From assembly GCA_003224635.1 (NCBI GenBank), contig QHZK01000377.1, positions 1-5,223 on the forward strand: 5,223 nt of DNA. The letters are read 5' to 3'. This DNA is from Acidobacteriota bacterium. GTDB taxonomy: Bacteria; Acidobacteriota; Terriglobia; UBA7540. The notes below the pieces were generated by a model that had not been told where the DNA came from, searched no databases, and saw only the letters and a list, made by a program, of their open reading frames with translations. This document shows positions 1 to 5,223 of this stretch, piece by piece (position 1 is the first letter of the stretch; each line of letters starts with the position of its first letter). The position numbers and the translations under genes are program-made.

Positions 1-2088
1 ATACATGACGTTCCACGTGTAGCGCGCTCCCAGATTCAGGGTCAGCTTCCGATTCACCTTCCAATCATCCTGGAAATAGGGCTCGAATTGCCTCCAACTT
101 GCGTGCTCTTCGCCTACGCCGCCCAGGGCGGTGCCCGTCGTGTAGTCGTAAGGCGTCCCTTCGGTGTATGAATCGATGATGCCCTGGTACATGTCCGCCA
201 GCGCGTTGCCGGTCGTCCTTGGGTTCCCGGCGCCAAACGTGAAACTGCCCTGAGCATCGGTGTAGTTGAGGACGCTGTGGTCCTCGTAGTTCAGGTAGAA
301 GACACCATACTTTAAGGTGTGCGTTCCCCGAGTATAAACAACATTATCCTTTAGTGAAGCGGTCGGAAGTGTACTGTTATAGTTGTAGTCGACGCTGGCG
401 TCCTCGGAGAAGCTAAACGGCGTCCCACCGCCCACCGAAACGCCAGGAAGGACGGTAACGTTCTTGTTGATGGGGAAGATGGGCGCTACGCTCCAGTTGG
501 AGGGCTTCAGGATCGAGCCCGAGGGCGAGCCCGGGCCGGCCTTGGTACGAATGAAGTGCACGTCATTCCCGTACGCGAGGATGAACTCGTTCATCAGGTT
601 GGGCTTGAAGGTGTGGGTGAGATGCAGCACGGCGTTCTTGGCGGGAACCCCCCAAGGGCTGGCGATCGTGTCGTAAGTGCTACCCGTCCAAAGGGCGGGC
701 AAAAGGTTTTGGGTCCAGGTATCCTGCGTAAACCGCACGAACACCGTCGTCTTGTCGCTGACGTTCTGGTCCACGCGGATTTGTTCCTGACGCCAGTCCG
801 TGGGAGTGCTAGGAGCCTTCAAGTAGCCATCAATGCCATTGTTGGGCAACGGGACCAGACTGTTCATGATGGCTTGCGCGTTGGGGTCTATGGGGACAAC
901 GTCGCCCGGGAAAGCCGCGCCGGTCGCCGGATTGACCGGCACGACGCATCCCGAGGCAGCAATAGCGTTAAAGTTCGGGGAAGCAGAGTCGCATTCACTG
1001 AAGTCTCCCTGCCGCATGCGCAGGGTGGGCGTATTCGTGTTGAAGATGGTCGACCCCTCCCGATACTTGGCCCAGCTTTGCGACCAGAAGAAGAACGTCT
1101 TGGACTTATCGGTGTTGTAGTGCCCCGGAATGTAGAACGGTCCGCCCAGCGTATAGCCATAGAGGTTCCACTTCAGGGGGCGCTTGGGCGCATGACCCCC
1201 CGGCGGATCGATCTGCCGGTTCACGAACCAATCGTTGGCGTCCATATGGTCGTTACGAACAAATTCGTAGGCGTCTCCATGGAACTCTTTCGTCCCCGAT
1301 TTCGTGATGACCTGGATGTTGGCGCCGGCGCGCATACCGACGTCTGCCCCGTAGTTCGACGTGGAAATGCGGAACTCCGCGATGGAGTCAAGGGCGGGAA
1401 ATGTGTCCGGGGACGGCCCCCCGGAACTTGTGTCGTTGTTTTGGGCACCCTCGATTTCGAAGTTGTTGTAATAATCGCGAGTCCCATTGAAGGAAATGCC
1501 GGCTTGGGAGTTGTGACCCAACTTCGTCGGGTCCCAAGAATCCTCGGGGGCGGCGCCGGGGGTGAGGATGGTAAGCATCTGATAGTTGCGCCCCACCAGG
1601 GTCAGGTCCTGAATCTGGCCTCCGCTGACCACATCGGAAACCGTGGCATTCTCCGTTTCAACTTTGACGGCGCTGCCCCTGACGGTGACTTCCTGGTTCA
1701 CCTGGCCGACCGTCATCTGCAAGTCCACCCGCAACGTTTGACCGACTTGCAAGGTAATTCCCGACCGCACGAGCTTTTGAAAGCCCGTGGCCTCCGCGGT
1801 GATAACGTAATCACCGATGGGAATCCTGGCGGCCGTGTATTCCCCCGCCGAGTTGGTCACCAAGTCCCGCGTGAAGCTGACATCGGGTCGGGTGACTGTC
1901 ACCTTGGCGCCCGGGATCGCGGCTCCCGAGGCGTCCGTCACCGAACCCACCAGCGTCGCCTGGTCCTGTGCCTTAGCCGTGAAGGACAACGCGAAGAAAA
2001 GTGTCCCTGCCAGCAGAGTCAGGTGTCTTCGATCAAGCCCAAGCTGTGGCCGGCGGGTTTCTGCCAGGGCACTTTCGGTCTTTCCCAT
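1..2088 (-). CDS. TonB-dependent receptor, Oar-like, with N-terminal carboxypeptidase-regulatory-like domain (3' end missing)
   Basis: Outer-membrane active transporter of the large Acidobacteria-type (Oar-like) TonB-dependent receptor family. The ligand is unknown. The reverse strand is open for 696 codons from ATG at 2088 to the window edge, with GGAGG six bases upstream. Residues 1-40 form a signal peptide with a long basic n-region, a hydrophobic core (LTLLAGTLFFALSF) and probable cleavage after TAKA. Residues about 44-125 are a CarboxypepD_reg-like beta-sandwich (VGSVTDASGAAIPGAKVTV, then GEYTAARIPIGDY). The plug follows at about 130-265 and ends with the family hallmark ITKSGTKEFHGDAYEFVRN (262-280). 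Barrel hallmarks are KTFFFWSQSW (330-339), FPGDVVPIDPNAQAIM (393-408), THTFKPNLMNEF (491-502), GTHTLKYG (588-595) and PYFQDDWKVNRKLTLNLGARY (670-690). Family members usually have about 1000-1200 residues, so roughly the last third is outside the window. No internal stop or frameshift was seen. It is divergent from the ceramidase-like gene. Confidence 0.95.
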   Translation of the reverse strand, partial: MGKTESALAETRRPQLGLDRRHLTLLAGTLFFALSFTAKAQDQATLVGSVTDASGAAIPGAKVTVTRPDVSFTRDLVTNSAGEYTAARIPIGDYVITAEATGFQKLVRSGITLQVGQTLRVDLQMTVGQVNQEVTVRGSAVKVETENATVSDVVSGGQIQDLTLVGRNYQMLTILTPGAAPEDSWDPTKLGHNSQAGISFNGTRDYYNNFEIEGAQNNDTSSGGPSPDTFPALDSIAEFRISTSNYGADVGMRAGANIQVITKSGTKEFHGDAYEFVRNDHMDANDWFVNRQIDPPGGHAPKRPLKWNLYGYTLGGPFYIPGHYNTDKSKTFFFWSQSWAKYREGSTIFNTNTPTLRMRQGDFSECDSASPNFNAIAASGCVVPVNPATGAAFPGDVVPIDPNAQAIMNSLVPLPNNGIDGYLKAPSTPTDWRQEQIRVDQNVSDKTTVFVRFTQDTWTQNLLPALWTGSTYDTIASPWGVPAKNAVLHLTHTFKPNLMNEFILAYGNDVHFIRTKAGPGSPSGSILKPSNWSVAPIFPINKNVTVLPGVSVGGGTPFSFSEDASVDYNYNSTLPTASLKDNVVYTRGTHTLKYGVFYLNYEDHSVLNYTDAQGSFTFGAGNPRTTGNALADMYQGIIDSYTEGTPYDYTTGTALGGVGEEHASWRQFEPYFQDDWKVNRKLTLNLGARYTWNVMY

Positions 2089-2094
2089 AGCACA

Positions 2095-2099
2095 CCTCC
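2095..2099 (-). promoter_or_regulatory. Ribosome binding site of the TonB-dependent receptor gene
   Basis: GGAGG on the minus strand lies six bases before the ATG at 2088-2086. This fixes the receptor start. It also explains why the signal peptide has an unusually long n-region of about 22 residues before its hydrophobic core. Confidence 0.8.
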
Positions 2100-2264
2100 G
2101 TCTCAGATTACTGCTCCGACTGACGCAAAGAATTACTTGCCGATCAAAACTTCAGAGCAGAACCACGGGGGCTGGAATTCTCCGATCCCTAGTTCTCCGT
2201 GATTATTCAACCCTGATCTCCCACGCCGACGCTTGGAAGGTTCGGAACTAGTTTCGCTGGCGCC

Positions 2265-2294
2265 TAGGTACCACCGAAGAGGCCCGGCTGTCAA
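2265..2294 (-). promoter_or_regulatory. Weak candidate promoter for the TonB-dependent receptor
   Basis: On the minus strand a perfect -35 hexamer TTGACA (2294-2289) is followed after 18 bases by TACCTA (2270-2265), a poor -10 match. It would give a leader of about 170 bases before the receptor ATG. Only the -35 half is convincing, so this is a tentative mark. Confidence 0.2.
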
Positions 2295-2426
2295 GCGCAA
2301 ACTCCAGGTTTAAGGCTTCTCGCTACCACGACTGCAGTTTCTCACCAGTGTTTGACGGGCCAACTGCGGCGGTGCAAGTTCGACTGAGTGTTCGCCACAC
2401 GCGGCGCGACACGAAGATAATTCGCT

Positions 2427-2455
2427 TTGACCCGATCCGGCCGCCGGCGTATGAT
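2427..2455 (+). promoter_or_regulatory. Sigma70-type promoter of the ceramidase-like gene
   Basis: TTGACC (2427-2432) and TATGAT (2450-2455) each match the -35 and -10 consensus at five of six bases and have the ideal 17-base spacer. Transcription would begin near 2461-2463. That leaves a leader of only about 12-18 bases, which holds the Shine-Dalgarno sequence. The site lies inside the longest open frame (GTG at 2348), so it argues that the true start is downstream. The match was made by eye and there is no expression evidence. Confidence 0.6.
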
Positions 2456-2460
2456 TCTGC

Positions 2461-2467
2461 GGAAAGG
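2461..2467 (+). promoter_or_regulatory. Ribosome binding site deciding the ceramidase-like start
   Basis: GGAAAGG lies six bases upstream of TTG at 2474 and twelve upstream of GTG at 2480. The spacing favours TTG. GTG at 2480 is the alternative and would shorten the protein by two residues. Both starts place the twin-arginine motif close to the N-terminus. Confidence 0.5.
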
Positions 2468-2473
2468 TTAAAG

Positions 2474-3883
2474 TTGAGTGTGGACGGGTTAACGCGGCGG
2501 GATATTTTGATCCGATCATTACGCTTGGGGGGAACAGCGCTCGCCTGCAGTCCGCCATCCTTTTCTTGGGAAAACAAGCCCTTGCGTGGCCGCACGACAG
2601 GGCTTAGCGCCGCGGCTTTCTCCTGCGACGTCACGCCCCCGATTGGGAGTCCACTGGAGGAATGCGACCCGCCTGTGGCCACCTCCGTAGACATGCCGTT
2701 GTTGGCGAAAGGCGTGGCGCTGTCGGACGGGAAAACCCGCTACGTTCTTTGCTCCTTCGATTATTGTGAGCTGCGGAACGGGGCCCGCGATCTTTTCCGC
2801 CGAAAGATCGCCGACGCCGCGCAGGTGAATGAACTGCACGTAGCCGTTCATTGCGTTCACCAGCATGATGCGCCGGTCTACGATGTCGATGCTGAGAAGC
2901 TGATGGACTTGGCAGAGTCGCCGCCCCATATCGCGGACCTCCCGATCCTGGAGGCCGCCTCGGACCGCGTCGCAGGAGCCGTCCGAGCCGCTTTCGAGAA
3001 TCCCCGCCCACTGACTCACGTGGGCTATGGCAAGGCGAAAGTGGAGAAGTTCGCTTCCAACCGGCGAGTGCCGATGTCCGACGGCACCATCGGTGTGCGC
3101 TATAGCTCCTGCACCGATCCGGTGCTGGTCGCGGCGCCGGAAGGCCTCATCGACCCGTGGCTGCGCACCGTCACTTTGTTTAACGGGGAGCGCCCCCTGG
3201 CGCGGCTGCACTATTATGCGTCGCACCCCCAAAGCTACTATGGTAAGGGTCACATGAATCCCGATACGCCGGGGCTGGCGCGAGCGCGCCTGGAAAAAGA
3301 AGAGGGCATTCCGCAAATCTATTTCACAGGCTGTGGAGGGAATGTGGCCGCGGGGAAGTACAACAACGGTTCGCCCGAGGCTCGCGCGCAACTCGCCGAA
3401 CGCTTGTACACGGGGATGAAAGGAGCCGTCGCCGCCACCGAGAAAGCTCGGGTTTCGGAAATTTCCTGGACCAGCACCGAGGTCCGATTCGCGCCGCGCT
3501 CGGAGCCGGAGTTCTCCGAAGCCTATTTCCGCAAAATCCTTGCCGACGCCAGCAAGCCCTATCACGAGCGTACCCGAGCTGTGTTGGCTCTCGCCTCGTA
3601 TCAGCGTTTCAAAGTATGGCCCGGCATTGACTTGTCGTACTATCGACTGGGTGCTGTCCATATCCTGCACCTTCCGGGGGAAGCTTTCGTGGAATATCAA
3701 CTCTATGCCCAGAGCCTTCGTCCGGGTGATTTCGTCGCTGTGGCCGCCTACGGTGAACTGGGCACGGGTTACATTTGCACTGACAAGGCCCCCGGCGAGG
3801 GAGGATACGAGCCGACAAACTCCTTTGTCGGACCGCCCAGTGAATCCCGTCTCAAAGCTGGCATCCGGCAGTTGTTAGGTTAG
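2474..3883 (+). CDS. Tat-exported neutral/alkaline ceramidase-like hydrolase (catalytic domain only)
   Basis: Member of the neutral/alkaline non-lysosomal ceramidase N-terminal family, a zinc-dependent amidase fold. The substrate of this subgroup is not established. The protein has 469 residues from TTG 2474. Residues 6-30 look like a Tat signal: LTRRDILIR followed by a modest hydrophobic stretch (LGGTALACS). The mature fold opens with FSCDVTPPIGSPL (49-61), the family's typical first strand. Probable metal or active-site elements are HQHDAP (129-134, corresponding to HTHSGP-type motifs), SHPQSYYG (250-257), YFTGCGGNVAAGKYN (283-297), LPGEAF (400-405) and AAYGELGTGY with GGYE (424-446). Classical ceramidases have about 650-750 residues and a C-terminal Ig-like domain; this protein ends right after the catalytic part. 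The frame extends upstream to GTG 2348, but the promoter and ribosome site at 2427-2467 and the position of the Tat motif argue for the later start. It is probably co-transcribed with the aminotransferase 181 bases downstream. Family assignment is firm and the enzyme activity uncertain. Confidence 0.88.
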   Translation: MSVDGLTRRDILIRSLRLGGTALACSPPSFSWENKPLRGRTTGLSAAAFSCDVTPPIGSPLEECDPPVATSVDMPLLAKGVALSDGKTRYVLCSFDYCELRNGARDLFRRKIADAAQVNELHVAVHCVHQHDAPVYDVDAEKLMDLAESPPHIADLPILEAASDRVAGAVRAAFENPRPLTHVGYGKAKVEKFASNRRVPMSDGTIGVRYSSCTDPVLVAAPEGLIDPWLRTVTLFNGERPLARLHYYASHPQSYYGKGHMNPDTPGLARARLEKEEGIPQIYFTGCGGNVAAGKYNNGSPEARAQLAERLYTGMKGAVAATEKARVSEISWTSTEVRFAPRSEPEFSEAYFRKILADASKPYHERTRAVLALASYQRFKVWPGIDLSYYRLGAVHILHLPGEAFVEYQLYAQSLRPGDFVAVAAYGELGTGYICTDKAPGEGGYEPTNSFVGPPSESRLKAGIRQLLG

Positions 3884-3912
3884 GGAATTTGGTCCCCTGC
3901 TGGAGTCTCCAT

Positions 3913-4068
3913 GTGCAGATTTACGATCTGTTCCGCCGAAAACTAGCGAACGCGCTGGCCGCAAATGAACTGCAAGTGAAAGCTGCACTGTCTCACCAGC
4001 ACGACGCTCCCGCTGCTGACACCGATCCGCAGCTTCTAAACCGGAGGGAAGGAGAATCAATCCCATGA
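3913..4068 (+). pseudogene. Remnant of a second ceramidase-like gene (internal fragment, possible small ORF)
   Basis: Codons at 3925-4038 match, without gaps, residues 106-143 of the upstream ceramidase-like protein (DNA 2789-2902). By hand count 21 of 38 residues are identical, including DLFRRK, NEL and the metal-site motif HQHDAP, while DNA identity is only about 59 percent. Many differences are synonymous third-base changes. This suggests an old, once-functional paralogue rather than a recent local copy. Neither the Tat signal, the first strand nor the downstream HPQS, GCGGN and PGE regions are present, so the fragment cannot fold as the enzyme. It remains open from GTG 3913 (GGAG seven bases upstream at 3902-3905) to TGA 4066-4068, a potential 51-residue peptide whose stop overlaps the aminotransferase ATG as ATGA. 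Whether it is translated is unknown. The frame differs from that of the upstream gene, so it is not a readthrough extension. Confidence 0.75.
4049..4054 (+). promoter_or_regulatory. Ribosome binding site of the aminotransferase gene
   Basis: AAGGAG lies ten bases before ATG 4065, preceded by a second purine-rich GGAGG at 4043-4047. Both lie in the tail of the ceramidase-like remnant ORF. They support ATG 4065, which places the twin-arginine motif at residues 7-9. Confidence 0.65.
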
Positions 4069-5223
4069 AAAGGCAAGCGCTGACTCGGCGGGAATTTCTG
4101 GAGAAAACGTCTGCGGGCCTTGCGGTGGCGAGCGTCGCTCCACGGAGCTTTGCCGCATCGGGGAACCCCAACGCGCTGGCACTGCACGGAGGCACCCCAG
4201 TCCGCTCGGGGCCGTTTCCCGGGTGGCCCCAGACCAACGAGACGGACGAGGCGAATATTCTCAAATCGCTTCGCAATCACCGCTGGTGCACGTTCGATGG
4301 CGAGTTCATTCCTAAGTTTGAGAAGGCCTGGGCGGCAAAGATCGGGTCGCGGGGGTGTGTCATGACGCCTTGTGGTACGCACGCGCTCCACATGGCCCTG
4401 GAGCTCATGGGCGTTGGCCCCGGCGATGAAGTCATCGTCTCGCCCTTCACCTACATTGCCACCATCGATGCCGTGATGCTGTGTTACGCCTTGCCCGTGT
4501 TCGCGGATTCCGATGTGAAGACCTTCCAAATCGATCCGGACGACATCGAGCACCGGATTACTCCGCACACACGCGCGATTCTGCCGGTCCATATTCTGGG
4601 CGCACCCGCTAACATGGATAAGATTCTGGCAATCGCGCAGAAGCACAACCTTCCAGTGATTGAGGACGCCTGCCAGGGGCACATGGCGGAATGGCGGGAG
4701 AAAAAGCTCGGGACTTTGGGGACCCTTGGCTGCTTCAGCTTCCAGGAATCCAAAAACCTGCCGGGAGGCGAGGCGGGCGCCATCGTGAGCGACAACGACG
4801 ATCTGATCGCGCGGGGGTACATGTTCCGCGACTTCGGCCGGGACCCGAAGAAGGGCTCTTACGCCATTCGAGGGACCAAGTACCGCATCTCGGATTTTGC
4901 CGCAGCCGTGCTTATGGCGCAGCTTACGCGGTTTGATGACCTCTGTCGGAAGCGCGAAAGACACGCCGCCTATCTGAAGGAAGAATTGAAGAAGATTCCG
5001 GGCATGATTCCCCAGGAGCACTATCCCGAATCCACACGCCAGAACTATTATTGCTTTGGGCTCCGTTACGATAAACAGCATTTCGGCGGCGCGCCTCGCG
5101 CCAAAGTGGTCGAGGCCCTCAACGCAGAAGGAATCCCGGTCACGCCAATCTACTCGCCGCTCAACAAAGAACCCTTCATCGAAGAGAACCTCAATTCACG
5201 CAGTTTTCGTGCTGTGTTTTCAG
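4065..5223 (+). CDS. Tat-signal DegT/DnrJ/EryC1/StrS family PLP-dependent aminotransferase (3' end missing)
   Basis: Fold-type I PLP enzyme of the sugar/cyclitol aminotransferase family; relatives usually move an amino group from glutamate or glutamine to a keto-sugar or inosose. The donor and acceptor here are unknown. 386 codons are present and open to the window edge. Residues 5-31 form a Tat signal: ALTRREFLEK, a hydrophobic stretch SAGLAVASVA, and probable cleavage after SFA (30). Then come ALHGGTPVRSGPFPGWP (39-55), the cofactor-phosphate loop CGTHALHMAL (103-112), SPFTYIATIDA (126-136), HILGAPANMD (176-185), EDACQGH (200-206; Asp201 should contact the PLP ring nitrogen) and CFSFQESKNLPGGEAGAI (223-240). 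Lys230 is the expected Schiff-base lysine. The substrate-side segment NYYCFGLRY (327-335) and GIPVTPIYSPLNKEPF (356-371) also fit. Catalytic residues are intact, so this is not a DegT-like regulator lacking lysine. Full family length is about 400-440 residues, so little is missing. It likely shares a transcript with the ceramidase-like gene. Confidence 0.94.
   Translation, partial: MKRQALTRREFLEKTSAGLAVASVAPRSFAASGNPNALALHGGTPVRSGPFPGWPQTNETDEANILKSLRNHRWCTFDGEFIPKFEKAWAAKIGSRGCVMTPCGTHALHMALELMGVGPGDEVIVSPFTYIATIDAVMLCYALPVFADSDVKTFQIDPDDIEHRITPHTRAILPVHILGAPANMDKILAIAQKHNLPVIEDACQGHMAEWREKKLGTLGTLGCFSFQESKNLPGGEAGAIVSDNDDLIARGYMFRDFGRDPKKGSYAIRGTKYRISDFAAAVLMAQLTRFDDLCRKRERHAAYLKEELKKIPGMIPQEHYPESTRQNYYCFGLRYDKQHFGGAPRAKVVEALNAEGIPVTPIYSPLNKEPFIEENLNSRSFRAVFS

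Larger units (their letters stand above)
2089..2473. other. Divergent intergenic region between the receptor and ceramidase-like genes
   Basis: About 385 bases between two divergently transcribed starts. The right end holds a strong promoter-like pair for the ceramidase-like gene. The receptor promoter must also lie here or further right, but only a weak candidate is seen. Two direct copies of CGGAGAA (minus strand, 2199-2193 and 2184-2178, starts 15 bases apart) sit about 90-110 bases upstream of the receptor ATG. A related CGGAGCA is at 2118-2112. No convincing gene, tRNA or riboswitch was seen. The open frames crossing this stretch show no family features. Confidence 0.6.

Noticed and set aside
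2111..2160. CTGCTC and GAGCAG inverted repeat upstream of the receptor gene
   Set aside because: A six-base stem with a loop of about 38 bases is expected by chance; there is no sign of a riboswitch or structured leader.
556..2202. A 548-codon plus-strand open frame opposite the receptor gene
   Set aside because: Its translation is rich in Arg, Gly and Val with no family motif, and it lies antisense to a frame with clear receptor hallmarks. It is a GC-bias shadow.
2519..3700. A 393-codon minus-strand open frame opposite the ceramidase-like gene
   Set aside because: The plus strand carries recognisable ceramidase-family motifs throughout; the antisense product has none and no good ribosome site was noted.
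3884..3900. GGGA/TCCC inverted repeat after the ceramidase-like stop as a terminator
   Set aside because: The stem is only four base pairs with no following T-run, so it is too weak to be an intrinsic terminator.
3911..3946. Short ATG-initiated frame starting at 3911
   Set aside because: It stops after 11 codons, overlaps the remnant in another frame, and shows no features.
3993..5081. A 362-codon minus-strand open frame opposite the aminotransferase
   Set aside because: It is antisense to an intact PLP-enzyme frame with catalytic residues; the opposite product shows no domain, only a coincidental hydrophobic start.

Overview
The window looks like chromosomal DNA from a Gram-negative, GC-rich soil-type bacterium, most probably Acidobacteriota (Solibacter/Bryobacter-like). 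This is inferred from an Oar-like TonB-dependent receptor with an N-terminal carboxypeptidase-regulatory-like domain, next to two Tat-exported enzymes of kinds common in Acidobacteriota, Planctomycetota and Verrucomicrobiota. The taxonomy is an inference from gene style, not from a marker gene.

Layout. Positions 1-2088 (minus strand) hold the N-terminal 696 codons of the TonB-dependent outer-membrane receptor; its C-terminus lies beyond the left edge. Positions 2089-2473 are a divergent intergenic region. It contains a good sigma70-type promoter reading right (TTGACC, 17 bases, TATGAT at 2427-2455). Positions 2474-3883 (plus) encode a 469-residue Tat-exported protein with the neutral/alkaline ceramidase N-terminal (catalytic) fold. 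Positions 3884-4064 separate it from the next gene. They are not empty: they carry a roughly 38-codon remnant of a second, divergent ceramidase-like gene that still has the HQHDAP metal-site motif. Positions 4065-5223 (plus) encode a DegT/DnrJ/EryC1/StrS PLP-dependent aminotransferase with a clear Tat signal peptide; it runs off the right edge after 386 codons.

How the parts may work together (inference). The receptor would import a ligand across the outer membrane. The two Tat substrates would act in the periplasm or be exported, one as a zinc-type amidase-like hydrolase and the other as a sugar-type aminotransferase. The two plus-strand genes are probably co-transcribed from the promoter at 2427-2455, since no convincing terminator separates them. 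The true substrates cannot be told from sequence. The ceramidase name is a family label, because the protein lacks the C-terminal domain of classical ceramidases.

The most notable observations are the relic paralogue fragment at 3925-4038, the export signal on a DegT-type aminotransferase, and the promoter that fixes the ceramidase-like start well inside the longest open frame. No RNA genes, insertion sequences, CRISPR arrays or phage genes were seen.
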